The notes beneath the pieces were generated by a model. That model was not told the origin of the DNA and ran no database searches. It saw only the letters and a program-made list of their open reading frames with translations. This document shows, piece after piece, positions 12,301-26,200 of a DNA stretch of 64,000 nucleotides. This stretch comes from Lycocorax pyrrhopterus obiensis (taxonomy: Eukaryota > Chordata > Aves > Passeriformes > Paradisaeidae), in the NCBI GenBank assembly GCA_014706295.1, contig JACSVZ010000011.1, positions 1,200,663-1,264,662 of the forward strand, written 5' to 3'. The translations under genes were made by a program, and so were the position numbers. Numbering within the stretch: position 1 is the first letter of the stretch; each line of letters opens with the position of its first letter.

Positions 12301-15300
12301 TTTTTAAAAAAAAATAGATAAAATGGCATTGTCAACATAAAGAAATGCAAGCCAGGACTGCCTCATCCCTCAGCAAAACCATGATGTTACAAACCCATAT
12401 TTTGAATGGTAATTTCATTGAGTCTTAAGGGTCAACATTTGAAAACTTCTCTACCCCACCTCAAAATGAGGACTCGAAGCATCTTAAAAAACCTCACTGA
12501 GATTCTCACGTCAAGGAATGACAGCCACAAAAATTTATCATGCCACTAGGAAAATATGTGAAAATATGTTTTCAAACGGACACTGTTAGTCAAACGGAAA
12601 AAGAGTATCACAACAGCACTGTCCAATAACCCAGCTATTTCAAAATACTGAATTAATTAAGCATTTTATGGACACCAGAGTAATAAAATGAATAATTAAA
12701 GAATTAATACAATATTGCTCGTCAATGTAAATGTAAGGTAATTTTCCCACAGTCTCTGCCTTTACTATGAAAGGTACTGAAGCAATTCTAAGTCCTCACT
12801 GAGGACAGCATTAAAGTCTTTAATTTTTCAGCAGTTTCCACTCCCATCTTTCATAAACTTGTGGGAACACAGCATAGGTGGTTTTAGTTACACTAAGAAT
12901 ATTCTTCATTAGTCATAAAGAAAGAAACCCAAGTTGTAGCAGAGTGAATCCATACGTGACACCATTTTAAAATCATTACTTCATAGGCAAAGGGCTCCTG
13001 GAACACAGTCATTGATGCAGGCTGGAGCTGCATGCTGATCTGTGCCTTCATTTCCAATAAAGCATGCAATGCACATTCGACTAAGTCAAAACAACCCTTT
13101 CAACACACAGTCTTTTATAGAAAACATTCAAATTACTAATGAGCACATGAAAAGCTTTTAAGCTCACTGAAAATTTAGCGATTTTTTAGAAATTTCTGAA
13201 AGGAAATCTGAGAAGAGTTTTTCGAAAAATAAGCCTTTCACTTAGAGCACTCCAGCATCACCAGGTAAGTCAGCACGTGCTGGCAGCAGCGCTGTAATCA
13301 CTGCTGTCCATACTGGAGCGGGGTGAAATGGACACTGAGCACCAGAGTGGCTGATGGTTTTCTTTGATATTTAACAACACAGTAATTAAACTAACGTTTA
13401 AAAATCAATTTAACAATTCAATTTAAACTAGTAAGTACATTAATGTGACCCACAAGGATATCAACGTGATCTGGTAAACACTGTATTAGACACTGTGCCT
13501 TGTCACTCTGCTACCTGCCACAACCTTCCCCAACACACCTGGCTGAGCTCACACAGCTCCCCTGCCAGGGCAGCCTGGAGCCTGCTGGGAGGACACTGCA
13601 AATCCATCCCCTCAAGAAACACAGCAGGAATCTTCTACCTGAATACAGATCTCATCTAAGACATTCCCACACATTCACTACTTCCAAGTCCCTCCAGCCT
13701 CAGTGGAACCATTGCACAGCAGTTATGGCTCAGCCAGGCTGATTTTGGACAAAACTCAATGCCCACTGCTCTTCCATAACCAGTATTATGGAAACAACAA
13801 CTTCCACAACAGCTCTGGAGAAGGTAAGTGAAATTATTATTTAGGAAAAAATTTCTCCTTGCATCCGCTTCAACATAAGCAGCACAGTAACAGAGCCCGG
13901 TTAACCAGGCTTGAACTTCCACTGCAGTTCTTTATTATGTTCTCTATTTAACGATAATGCCCCTTGGTCCACATTTTTTCCCCATTAGGCAGGCTCTGAC
14001 AAAAACCTGAACTTGTATGTCCTGTGCCCCTGAGTTACTGACGGCAGCAGAAAGTGCCAATGGCTACAGCACAACCAAACAAAATGGCAAATGCTTCTGC
14101 AGGAGGATTTCCATCCACTCCTGTTCTCTATGGTGCTAGATGGAAAAAATAGGGAACTCTGCTCCTACTCTACCAATACTCCTTCCTTCTACAGCTCTGT
14201 AAGGATGTTGCTCCACTTTTAGAACTATTCTGTTAGGCAATTACAATATCTATATTCTACATAAGTCCACAATATGTATCTGTAGAAAACCTCTCAGGGA
14301 ACGCTACAATGCATAAACACAGGCATGCTACGTTTATTTTCTGCATTTCTATTAAAACATGAAGTCTGTAGTTTCCTGCAAATTTTGAACACTAAGAACA
14401 TATCCTGCTTTCTTGCTTCTAATTTGGTCTTGCTTCTAATACTGGTCTATTTCCAATTTCTTTTTCCTACTTTTAGATTAACTCCAGCCAGCTTAAACTC
14501 CATAGTATTAGGCAAGCATCCTTACTACACACTGAGGTATTTATAGATTTGGTTTTATCCACAGCAATACAAAATATGGATTTCCTGCATGTACCTAACA
14601 ATGCCTGTTACGTGCTCACTACACCATGCATGTTCTCCCTATTGAGGGAGTTGAATTTCAATGAGACATTTTCCCAAAATTTCAAGTCTAGAAATAAATA
14701 AAATAATTACTTTCCTTCAAAGCATCCAGTAACACTCTGCAGCTGGAGCAGGCCATACCACTTCGTGCATTTATTTTATTAGGAACAATGTGTTCTAAGG
14801 ACAGAACTGGGACTAACCACAATCAGAGTATTATCACATTCATCAAGGGGTTTTATCCTCTACTACCACTTGTGCATTTATATGAAGCAAGGAAAGTTTA
14901 AGCAGTGCTTTAGTTGCTTCAGGGACACTAACTTGCACCAAAATCAGTAATAACAACAGGAAATCTTTTGCATTTTCAGCACAGCAGATTGCTCTCCCCA
15001 TCTTTCAGCTAACATTCCAATCCTCACTGTGTAACACATACAATCAGGAGAGTTTTAAACGGGAATTAAAGTCTAAAGCAGGAAAAAACAGGAAAACTAA
15101 AAGTAAGAACAAAAATAATCACAGCAGAAAAGGAGAGTGACTGGATTCAGCAGCATAATAAAAATGAGATGATTCTGTGCCTGGCAATGAAACTGATGGT
15201 GTTTTTTACAGCATATCAATACAAAAATATTCAAAACTAAGATGAAACTATATTTTAGAGCTCTCAAATGCTATTAGTGAGGCATCCTGCTGCTTTCTGA

Positions 15301-15730
15301 GTTGCTGCATGCCTATCAGCAAATCATTTTAAACAGTAGAGTCACTTGTAAAATGGAACCTGAGCTCCTCTTACAGCTGTTTTATTCTCTGTCTGAAACA
15401 GAAAATTATTCCATGGACTGCTTTTCATATTTTTCAGGTGATTATGCTGGCATTCCTTTGCCTCTGAAGTTGAAAGACAAAAATGAAGTTGAAAGACAAA
15501 TGGCTCTGTTTAGGAGCCATTTCTTTGTCCACACTTTGGTCAAAACAATGGATTTTTATTAGTCAGAACTGACACTTATTTACTACTAATAAAAACTATA
15601 AAAGCAATCTCTATTAGTAAGCACCTAGAAGATAACTACTCAAGAAAAAGCATCCAGGAAAAAATCTTGTGGCATTGAGGTTTTCACCACATACCAATGT
15701 TGTAAATACCTGACTATCTTATCCTGAATT
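6336..15730. other. No gene recognised (presumed intron)
   Basis: More than 9 kb of AT-rich unique sequence with A over T and C over G on the + strand. Isolated donor-like strings occur on both strands without paired acceptors. No RNA gene or known repeat was recognised apart from the 15465 duplication. Confidence 0.4.
15465..15500. repeat. 19-bp tandem duplication
   Basis: TGAAGTTGAAAGACAAA is present twice, the first copy with two extra A. It lies in a short open frame that is not otherwise protein-like. Confidence 0.9.
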
Positions 15731-16016
15731 CACAGAATGGTTTGGTTTGGAAGAGACCTTAAAGCTCATCCCATTCCACCCCCTGCCACCGGCAGGGACA
15801 CCTCCCACTGTCCCAGGGTGCTCCAAGCCCCAGTGTCCATCCTGGCCTTGGGCACTGCCAGGGATCCAGGGGCAGCCACAGCTGCTCTGGGCGCCCTGTG
15901 CCAGGGCCTCACAACCCCCACAGGGGAGAATTTCTTCCTAATATTTAATCTAAATCTACTCTCCCTCAGCAAAGGCCATTCTTCCTTCTCATCTCACTAC
16001 ATGCCCTTGTGAAAAG
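15731..16016 (-). mobile_element. CR1 LINE 3' fragment, minus orientation
   Basis: CACAGAATGGTTTGGTTTGG at the left edge is the reverse complement of the CR1 3' terminus. It is followed by the diagnostic reversed 3' UTR and ORF2 tail (AGAGACCTTAAAGCTCATCC through CACTACATGCCCTTGTG). This is the usual 5'-truncated, non-coding CR1 copy of about 286 bp. Confidence 0.9.
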
Positions 16017-19000
16017 TGACAGATTTAAGCTTGTTATTCATAAAGGAAAGGGGTTTTTACCTAATATTTGTAATTCTAAAAGATTACATTGAGTAATCTC
16101 AATTAGTTACTGAGTTCATGACTATGAGCAGCTGCTTTGCTATGTTTCTTACTACAGTCTTCTTGTATTTAACAAAACCCAACATTTTGAACAAAGAAAA
16201 GAAAACAAACAAAAAAAGGAGAGGCATTCCAGTATAAGTGCAAGTAAGCCACAAGTACCTGCCACACAACCTTCAGCTTACCACCAGTCCAGGCTGAGGC
16301 AGTACCTTCCATATGGAAGAACCTAAGCAGCAGTTTTAGGAAAAAAGTCATTTCACCAGTGAAAACAAAAACCAATTCTTCCCTTCACATCAACTACAAA
16401 GCATCATTTTTGAAGTATTACTCCTTAAAATGCTGGTTCTTACCAAAGAAATACACAACATCTTACCTGCAGTGCTGGAGTACCCAACAGTTAAGACAAG
16501 GGTATCTCACACCTGAGGACACACACTGCTATATGTAAGTCGTCAAGTGTTTCCCTTCTCTGAGGGTTACTCTACAGCTGCAATTACCATTCCCTGCCTT
16601 TTTTCAGAATATATTAAATGGGTCCTCTGAGATCACCAGGCTTGGACTGTTTCAGACAGAAACCCACCATCCTTTGGCCAAAACACTACTTGCCTGTGAC
16701 AGTGTAAGGTCAGGGAAAGCCAATGAACTACAAGACTTAGGTCCACGGTGTGATGTAAAAGAAGAAATTAAAAAAACCCCTCAACACAAATCCTTAGCGA
16801 CAGCTAAATAAGGGATTTTAAGTCCACTAAGGCAACAGTGCTTTGAGGCACAATGAGGTTTTTCACATGCTACCGAGCACAATAATCAATATTCACACAC
16901 AGCTACTTGCATTTTTGCCTCAAGTCTACCATTCCAAATTATACCAGTTTAACTTTGCTTACATTAGAATTCATTTTAGAGAAAAATATTTAGCATAGAC
17001 ACAGCATGCCAGATGCCCTGCATTCATATTATAATTTATTCTTCAACACTGAAGATCTGAATCAAAACACAGCATACCTTCCTAGGAACACTCATGATTA
17101 TGAGGACTGCATCACTTACAAAGCTTTAAGTTAAAAGGAAAAGGAGCATTATTATGTAGTGCAGAAAATTTCGTAAACTATACTTACTCTTGCTGTTCTT
17201 GATCTTTCATTTCATGCGCAGTGAAATACAATCAACACAGCAGAGACGAGGACTCATGCTCCAGATCAGAATATATCAAAAAGCATATGCAAAGAAGACA
17301 TGATATATTATTTCCCTGAAACCTCAAGAATTTTTGGAAATAAGCTGCCTCATCTGTCCTAAAACAATTTCAGAACAAAATACAGATACAACTTTTTAGC
17401 AGAAAGCAACTGACTGAAATACGTAATTTCCTCCTGTTTCAGAATGTGACTTAAAATACCAGTAACAACATATTACATCAGAGAAAAGCACCCACTGGCT
17501 GCAACGTGAAGCTGAAAAAATAAGGCCATAAAAATGTGAATGTCTCAGGAAAAAGAACGAACAACAGCATTAAGCCAGATGTTGTCAGTCATATGAAACC
17601 AGCAGTAGTCTTCTTCATCTCTCACACTGCACAAAGTTGAGGGCCATGAAGGCCTTTCAAGTGAAACACAAGAGAAGGCAGTCTAGACACATTTTCCATC
17701 AATAATCTCCCTAAGTGCAAGGGAATAATGAATCAGAGGGTAACGATAAGGAACTTGAAGAACAGCAACATGCCAACCTAGTGTTCTCAAACTGACTGGA
17801 GAAGCTCAGTTTAAAAATCACTGCACATTGTAACAATCCCCCCCCATCAATGCACTGCACAAGCAACAAACTGTGCAGCTGTTTAAGAACAAACCAAACT
17901 TATATATTGTACCTTTAAAGCCCGATGAGCTCCTCAGCCCTGCCCTCTGCTACCCTGAGCCACAGCAATTCACACACCCTGTGTTCACCCAACACACCTG
18001 ACCGAACACCACCCTTCAGAAACGCATCCAAACACACAGCAACAACCTGGCACCTCCTGACACCTCAAGGACAGAGCTCTAACCTTATAACCCATGCTCA
18101 GAAGAAGCACGAGTCCAGAGCAAACCATGGTCTGTTATTCATTTGTCTGACTCTATCAGACAATCCTAATCAAACCTCCTACAACCCAACCATCCCAGAA
18201 ACTAAGATGGAAAAAAAAACCCCCAAACTCCTTTCCTACTGCGTCTTCAAAGGAAGAAAATGCACTTTACCCAAAAACCATTTCCCTAAACCTTGTGTGT
18301 CAACTACAGATTTAATCTATCATACCAATTCATCACCACAAAAATGTAACATTCCTATACAAAAACAAAAAATGTATCATTAGTGGTTTTCAACAGATTT
18401 CATATCCAGAAACATCTGCAGAGCAATGGATTCACTTAACCAGAGCAGGATCTTTCCTAACCACTAAACCAAGCAACAGATTAAGCTCAAAATAGCACAG
18501 GTCAGATGCACCACTTCTCCACACAGATAAAGCTCTACCTGCACTTGACCAAAGACTGCCAAACCAGACCATACACCGTCCCAAGACTCAGCATTTAGCC
18601 TTAAAACTGAAATAGTCATTTACGTGAAAGACAGCATTTAAATTAGGATTGATAACCTGGATCTGTAGAATGCCTTTGCTAAGAAGGTGGTGTGAACAAG
18701 CCTGTGTTAAATTCATAGCCAAATTTGATATAAAATTTGCTACTTATCAAAGTTATTTTGTAATACCTGCCAATAACTTTACAATGTTTGCTCCTTTTTG
18801 GACCTGGAATGAGGTCAAAATGCTGAATTCAACATCACAGTCTGTTGCCCTGGAACTTATTGCAATGTTTAGACAAAGAAGTTTATTATGAGATCTAATA
18901 GGATTGCTCAAAAAAAATTGTTTTCATTCTCCTTCTGAAAGCAATACAAGATAGACAGAAAGACTCTTTTGAGTAAAGACTTTTCCAACATTTTAATACA

Positions 19001-22000
19001 GAACCAAGCATATTCCCAAAAGCAGGATGCTGCTATAACATGCTCTGTTTTTCAGGGTTTGGCTCCAATAACTGGTATTTCCTTCCAGGACTCCATACAA
19101 TTTTCATCAGCATGAAACAAAAATAAGGCACATAATTAAAAGTTCACGTACACTTGCATTATTTCAGGAAATTTAATTTATAGTTGACCTACCCTGCTCT
19201 CCTATACACCAACTTCAGCAACTTCTCTTCACAAACAGCCAAAACAGAAGTGCAAGTGTAACACTACCAAAGCATTAACCTTGTTTCTATCAGAAGACGT
19301 GCATCTATCTACACTGGAGGAAAGACAATTTATTTGTACTGCACTATGAGTTACTAAAGTATGCCCAGTTTGCTCTCTGTAGGTAAAGAATGTCCAAGTA
19401 CGCTCTCACAGCCCTCCTCTCCTGCCAACAACAGCAGTCTTGGTTTCATCTGCACCACTCACAGCTGAACTCAGTAAAACAAAATTTTGATTGTTACCAA
19501 GTTTCTTCATTCTCTTGTTTATTTAATAAATGCAAGGTTTTCATTTTTCCTAAAGAATACATGCATATTTAGCAGTAGACCTCTTTTCCATCATCATACT
19601 AAAGTTCTTGATTGCATCATTTGCTTGCAAATGCTCATCTCATATAGCAAAAAGGGTTGATCTTATTACCTTATTATTTAAATATTTGCAAGCTGTGTTG
19701 CTCAGCCGAAAAACCACAAATACCTAACTATGTCTTTGGTAAGAGGCTAAATAAAGTTTATTGTGCAGCTCTGACACATGCACTGATGAAGCAGGATTCT
19801 GTAACAATGTCTTTGCACAGTTTTAGTTAACACTATTCTGCACCACCTGGCCTTAACGCCTGCCTGGACCAGGAACTGCAGACCACTCAACACAAGCAGC
19901 ATTGCTACCCTTCCCTCCCACCAAACATCTCCTCTCCTCAGGATCTTTCCATCTTTTACAAAACACAGGGGCCTCTAACAAATGACAAACACCTGCATTC
20001 ATTTTTACCGGCATTTGACAAACCTGGTTTCTTCTGAGTGTTTGGAGATGACAAACTCATCCTACACTGAAGCCAAACACACAGAACTGGAAGAATGCCA
20101 TTTTTAGGTACCCTCTTCCTCCTTGTATTCTTCCTCCTTCCACATAATACAATATCATCTGGTTCTAGACTTGCAAAGAGCATTCCGAGAAACATTTTAA
20201 AATACTCACCAGAAAGAGGTTACGTTCCTCAAATCTTTTGGACTCTGGCACAGAATTACATTTACCCACTGTGATCCTCCCCCTGTGATTCCCCAGTCTT
20301 TTATCTCACAGGTTCCCCTATCCACCCGTGAGGATGCAGACACAAGAAAAGTCTTTCAAGAAGAAGAGTGTTTCTGAATGTGTCCTTCCCGGTCACTACA
20401 GCTCTCTCTGCTTTTCAGCATTTTTGTTACATGATCATATAAAAAGAATATCTGGCTTCTTCAGGATGAGATTGCCAGCTTCAAATATTTTTAAAGAACT
20501 TTTAAAAATATTACCCTGTACTTAGACTCTTAGGAACCAATACTTAAAAGAACTCCAGATTCTCCTGGAATGTGAGCTGTAGACATTCAAGTGTTTTATC
20601 TTTCTCCAGGGAAGTTCTTGTGCTTGGACTCAAACTGTTCCCAGGTACACAGCCAACTTCTGTAGTATGTACAGAAAAGCAGGAAGTTCAACTTTCATTA
20701 AAAAATACCTAGGAACATTGCCCTGAATATCCTGGTATGAGACAGATCATGTGGACACGCTTCAAAGGATCTAATTTTACCCCGGTAAATCCAGAGGAAT
20801 TCCCAACACCATCCAGAAACTCACAAATATACCAGTTATGACAGTCAGGTAATCTACCTGGGAAACTAAAAACACTCAGGTACTGACAGGAGTAGAGATA
20901 AATTTCATTGGTAGACAACCCTCACATGAATGAATCACGCTAGAGATGTCCGTGGAGAAGTGGAAAAAAGGTCCACCACGGTCCCTTCTTCCTGCTCTTC
21001 TCATACCCTCTCCTCTACAAATCATTCTATACACTGCTTTAGAGTTCCCAAAATATGTTAAAATAAAGCATTAAAGAAACGAAGTTCAATATTATTATTT
21101 CTAACAAGGGAAACAAACTTTCTCTTACATTCAGAAGCTGTCAAGGTTGAGGAGATTTATTCTGTTCCCAGATTGCAGAGTACTCAACCCAGAGCCCAAG
21201 GAATTTTCTATAATTGGATAGTACCATTTAAATGTCAGCTTTGAGGGGACAACTAAACAAGAGTCACACCTAAAATACTGTTATTGAACAGCCAGTCGAC
21301 ATGCTCCCTTATAGCACTCCAACCAGCACAAAGGTAGTGTCAGGAAAGAACAAAAATAGAATATCTCAACCTGAGGAGAGACTGACAGGGTGGTGGAGGA
21401 ATTTTCCTGTTGAAATTTTCCAAAGAATGTCTTTTGCAATGCTGTTGTACAGAAACGCTTATCAGAAAACGTTAGTGCCTGGCAAGTACCCCACTGTAAC
21501 ATGACTCGATAAACCAAAACAGAGTCCCATTGACCCCAAACCCCCAGGCACTGAAAAAGCAGAAAACTGTAAGGAAAGCCAGCAACAGAAGACCATGAAG
21601 AAGGAACAATGAAAATCTAGCTAGCCTAAACCAGCAAACACTCATCAGTTATTTCAGGGAGAAAATGTTACTAAAAACATAAGCAGGAATTGGTCACAAT
21701 TTAGGGAGGTATTGCAAAGATGCTTCCTAAGGCATTATGCTCTCTGATGTGACCCTAACAGTAAAACATGGGCAGTTACCCTACAGCAAAAATTTTTTTA
21801 AAGTTTTTTGCTTGTTTTTTAGCTAATATATCAAAAATTCTATCTACCAGTGCTATCGTGTTCTTCTGTGAGGGCTTTCCTTAGAAGGAAGAATATTTAT
21901 TTCCGTAGTGAAAATGGTTCTTCAAAGCCAAGTCATAGAATATCACACTTCCAACTTGAGTTGGATAAGCTGCCATATGTTATCACCAGACTGAAGCCAA

Positions 22001-25000
22001 TTTGCCATCGATGGAATGCAACATCACAGCTGGGAAAATGCCTGACGTGCTGCACAGCCTCTCAAAGATGCCTGAAGCCTCACAGAGCCTCAGCTACCCC
22101 CACCTCAGACCCACCCATACACTCACAGACACCCCAGGACTCCCCCAGCTGTACCTGGAGTCCTTTGCATTCCCCTTTTCAGCCCTTTTCTTTCATTCTT
22201 CAAGGCTTGACCAGCATTTCTAAACCTTCTATTCTGCTTTTTCTCACACACACTCACTCCTTTTTCTTTTACTCCAAAGCTGCTCCAGCCTGGATCCGTG
22301 GAAGGTGGTTTGCCTCATGCAAAGCTTGTGACCTTCACAGAATCACACAGATCAATTCCCCAAAATTTATCTTAAGTAATCAACACACTAATCTTCATTA
22401 ATAACAGCAGGGTAAGACAAGATTGATATCCCAAGACCACAGTTCTCAAAACAATTTGTCTTGTCACATTAGAGCTCTTCAAAGTGAAACATACCTCATT
22501 AACACCAAAACTATCATTTTGAAGCTTCATTTTAAAAAATCTTTTTTTTCCTCCTTGTTTTAATCGCTGTTTTGGCAAAATTCAAGGACCGGACTAAACC
22601 AGTTTATCCACAGAACACTACAAGAATGGAATCTTATCAGACCAAATTGGCAATTAACCTAGAAAGCAGGATTTGTGAATGGAATGTGTCTTGTTCCCCC
22701 CCACACACCTCAAGGGTTTCTTTGATGGCTGAAAGAACAAATGTCTAAACGGCTCCTGGTGTAAAACTGTCTTGAGGTACATAAACAGCAGAAGAGAAGA
22801 AACACAAAGCCAGAAGTGCAACTAACATAACTTCAAGCTTCTTCTCAGTGAGTTTAGAACCCATCTTTAACATATTCTACTTAATTTCCAAAATATTTTT
22901 TCATCCTACCAGCCAGAATTTCAGATTTTACAGGTATCAAGACACAGCACCTCCTATGGTTTAGATCCACAGTCTCCATTAAGTTTCCAGCATTGCTTTC
23001 AGCCACAGTACACACAAAATCCAAACAGAACCTGGAACGTGCCATGGCCCAGGAGCATGGGATTGCCTGCAGCATTCCTCTATCACTTGTTGCCCAAAGG
23101 CCTGGGAAGGGTATCCAGACACATCACCAAGCTCAAGGAGGACCAGAGCAATCACAGCACAGACTTTTGTCAAGCGCGGCAGTGCCAGTTGCCCTCGGAG
23201 CCAGCCCCAGCACAGAGCCCTGTGATGAGGTTACCCATGCTGCTGGAAATGTCATCTTTCATGTATGATATAAACCCCTTCTGTAGCTACTAACAATACC
23301 CCGCCATTGTTTGCGACACGTAGGGTGTTGCACTGGCTAACATCCAATCCCAGTAATAATATTCTATCTACCTACAATCACCACAAGAAAATACCCATTC
23401 TCAGCCCTGACTGGCTCTGCAGCACAGCAGCAAGCTCCTGAGAGAGCTGCCACACTCCACTGCAAGTTCTGCATCTCCCTGTGCAGTTATCTGTCTGCAC
23501 TGATCAGGCACTTCTCTAAAACTGCAGAAACACCTTGAGATTACTGGGAATAAAGGAGCTTTTTTCATACAGCACAATTAGTCATATCAGCAGTGATAGC
23601 TATTTTGAGCAGCACCCATTAATCACTATCATTAGCAGGATTTCTGGTGTACCAGCATTCATTGTACCAAGAACAAGTCTTTTCCTATTACAGTAGTACT
23701 ACATAAACAAAAGCAGCAGCACAATTTCTCTTGACATAACCCTGTTTTGAGTAAGGCAAGTGGCAGCACTTAAAATGACAGTCAGTGCCAGGTTTAAAGA
23801 AAAGCTTATTTAGAACAGAAAAATACAATTGTTTTGCTGCAAAGAAAAACTGGCCGTCATTTGTATGCTGGGGGAGAAGGGGTGTTGAAAAATAAGAGAG
23901 CGAAAAGAAGTGGGGAATAAAGATCTCAAGCTGGAGACAGCACACCCTCAGAAAAATAAGGTGCCAGTGACCAAATCCAAGCTGATGCCCAAGAAGTTGA
24001 AGAAACCTAGACTTCACTTCTAAGCATCAGCAGCATGTATTTTCCTTATTACTTTTTATGAGGGATTATTTATCTACTAGCCAAATTTCAGAGTCTCAGA
24101 ACAGACTTTCAACTAGAAAAATATTCCCTGTACGCATTATTTCTAATTTCCTAACCACCCTGAGTAACTCCTGATTCAGAATGAGAAATGCCAGTGCTTC
24201 TGCCTTACACCGACCTAGGAAGCAGCACCACAAATGGATGGAAAGCAGCAGCTCTGAGCTGCTTCCAGCCTGGTTCCTCCAAGCACCAGAAACACATATG
24301 TTGACCTGAAACACACCTTCATCACAACCATAGATTAAATACTTGGATAGTTCTTCTAGGAAGGAAAGAACAGAAAATACAGGAAGAAAGAAAAACCTTC
24401 TGCAAGTCTTGAACTTGGAAAACTTGCCGTTCTTTACAGAAGAGTCCAGCTTTATCTTGTGTAGAAATGTTGCCTGATAGAAGACTCGAGCCAAGTGCAA
24501 AATCCTGTTGGTACCCGTGATACACAAACAGCACCTGTGCACACACCAAACTGGGCCCAAGACTGCTGCTCCCATGAGCTGCACACCAAAATCTTCATGT
24601 GACCAGGAGCCACACAACACATACCACATACCTCAGAGAGGTGAGGAAAGGGGAGCTTCAGCCGCCTGTGCCCACAGAAAACAAAAACAATTCCTCAAGA
24701 GCACCACTACCTCTCTGCCGACAGCACTACGCTGAGGAAATAGAAACATCTAGCAACGATAGCCTTAAAATCCACAAGCTGCAGATCTGAGATTGTCCAA
24801 CAGCCACCCTGGCAATTACAGATGCAGTGCCATTTTGGGAGCCAAGCCTCAGCCTTGTGCCAGCTGCGTGTGCCTCCGAAGCCACCGGACGAGCCACTCT
24901 GTAACACCAAGTTTATTGCAGCTACACACCACTGAGGTATGGCCGCTCTTCACAACACCCAGACCTCTGTGCCTCTATAAAAGCAGTAATGACAATAATA

Positions 25001-25199
25001 ACGGCCAATTTATACCTGTTACAAGGTTTATAAACTCACATAAAACGAACAAATAAGACCTTCCAACTGCTTTCAAGTTCCTAAGCCGACATGCACCCGA
25101 CAAATACATACCTCTACCATTTCCTCTCCATTCAAACGAATAAAACCTCTCAAGCACGGAGAAGCAAAGGAACATCAGTAAAGTTTTAAGCTACAGCCC
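16017..25199. other. No gene recognised (presumed intron of leftward gene)
   Basis: AT-rich and A/C-biased on the + strand, strongly so around 18000-18400 and 20000-20200. It contains weak minus-strand exon candidates (24317-24355, and a CAG|GTAAGA donor near 16468). An open frame of 183 codons at 21850-22401 has no recognisable domain and is treated as chance. Confidence 0.4.
24317..24355 (-). other. Weak exon candidate on the minus strand
   Basis: Read leftward, an unusually long pyrimidine tract ends in CCTTCCTAG, then a 39-nt block beginning AAGAACTATCC ends GATGAAG|GTGTGT. One frame through it is open (EELSKYLIYGCDE). It is about 1.6 kb downstream of the proposed first exon of the leftward gene. 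I do not recognise the peptide. Confidence 0.2.
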
Positions 25200-26200
25200 A
25201 AAATGCGTTATCCTCTTCCGGCAGGTACCATATGCACACAACATAAGGCTCGGCAACAACAAGCGGCACTTGCAGCTCGCATCAGGTGAACAATCTGTAC
25301 GCAGCCCTGCAGCGGCCGGGGACGCTGCTGCCCGCAGGCCCCGGGGCGGGGGGCGCGGAGGGGCCGGGGGGCCCCGAGCCCGGCCGGGCTTTGGGCGGCG
25401 CCGCTGCCGCGCTGCCCGGGGAGGTCCGGCCGGCGCCGCCCGGGAGAGGCCGCGCGGCGGGGCCGCCCCAGCGCCGGGGGCTGGCGGGGCCGGGCCGGGC
25501 GGGCGCCCCGGGTCACCGCGGAGCAGGAAGGTGCGCAGGAATTCCCGCAGGCGCAGTCCCGGCCCCGCCGGGCTGCACGCACACGGGTCACGGGGGGGTG
25601 GCCGCAGCCCCGACACCGCCCCGGGCTGCCCCCGCCGCCACGGCCGGCCCGGCCCGGCCCCGCCGGGGCACCGCGGCCGCGGTCCCGGACACCGCCGCCT
25701 CGTCTCCCCCCGGCCAGGGCTCCCCCCCGGCCCCAGCCCTCGCCGGCGCCTCCCGAGCGGCCCAGGGGCTGTCCCGGGCGCTGCCGCCCTCCGCGCCGCG
25801 TCCCTCGGTGCGGCGGGCGCTGCCAGCCCGGTGCCTGCACGGTCGGGCCCGCGGGCCGGGCTGCGGGGCGCGGGCGGGGCCGGGCCGGGCCGCGGGGCTC
25901 GGCGGGGTCGGCGCGGCGCTCACTCACCTGCCCGCGACAGCCCCGGGCCCCGCGCCGAGCGCTCCGGAAACGGCGGCGGCTCCGCCGGGGCCGGGGAGGG
26001 GCCGGCGAGGGGCGGGCGGAGCCGCGAGTGACAGCGGGAAGGGGCGGTGGGAGCGGGCGGGCGGCGCCGGCCGCGGGGAAGGGACGGAGGGAGGGGAGCA
26101 GAGGGGAGGGGAGGCGCGGCACTGCGGGGTCCCGGAGTCGGGGGCACGGAGCGGCCCCGGCTGCGGGGCAAAGAGCCTGAGGGGCGGCCTGGCGGCAGGA
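25200..26200. promoter_or_regulatory. Large CpG island, probable divergent promoter
   Basis: About 1 kb of extremely GC- and CpG-rich sequence sits between AT-rich flanks. GC boxes occur on both strands. An ETS-type site (CTTCCGG near 25214) marks the left edge. The overlapping 250-310 residue frames on both strands are Arg/Pro/Gly/Ala runs typical of GC-rich DNA and are not credible proteins. Confidence 0.85.
25928..26150 (-). promoter_or_regulatory. Putative non-coding first exon and promoter of an unidentified leftward gene
   Basis: On the minus strand the sequence GGGCAG|GTGAGTGAG (exon end 25928) is a perfect U1 donor inside a CpG island. GC boxes lie upstream for a leftward transcript (GGGGCGGGCGG at 26009-26019, GGGGCGG at 26041-26047). 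A CCGGAAA ETS-type core lies at 25964-25970. No convincing coding start precedes the donor, so the exon is probably 5' UTR and the start codon would be in a later exon. In mammals GARRE1 (KIAA0355) and LSM14A lie upstream of GPI, but both run in the same direction as GPI. The identity therefore cannot be settled here. The upstream boundary is a guess. Confidence 0.5.

Noticed and set aside
21850..22401. 183-codon plus-strand frame
   Set aside because: It has no recognisable domain and low-complexity Ser/Pro/His content, and it lies in presumed intron. It is long by chance in a T-poor, C-rich stretch.
24096..24629. 177-codon minus-strand frame
   Set aside because: No family was recognised. 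Only the short splice-flanked block inside it was kept, as a weak exon candidate.
24976..24982. TATAAAA on the plus strand, same as in the GPI promoter
   Set aside because: It lies in AT-rich DNA outside the CpG island with no downstream exon. A chance match is likely.
25928..26150. Naming the leftward gene GARRE1 or LSM14A from mammalian gene order
   Set aside because: Orientation differs from mammals and no coding exon is visible. The LSM14A first-exon protein start is not encoded here.
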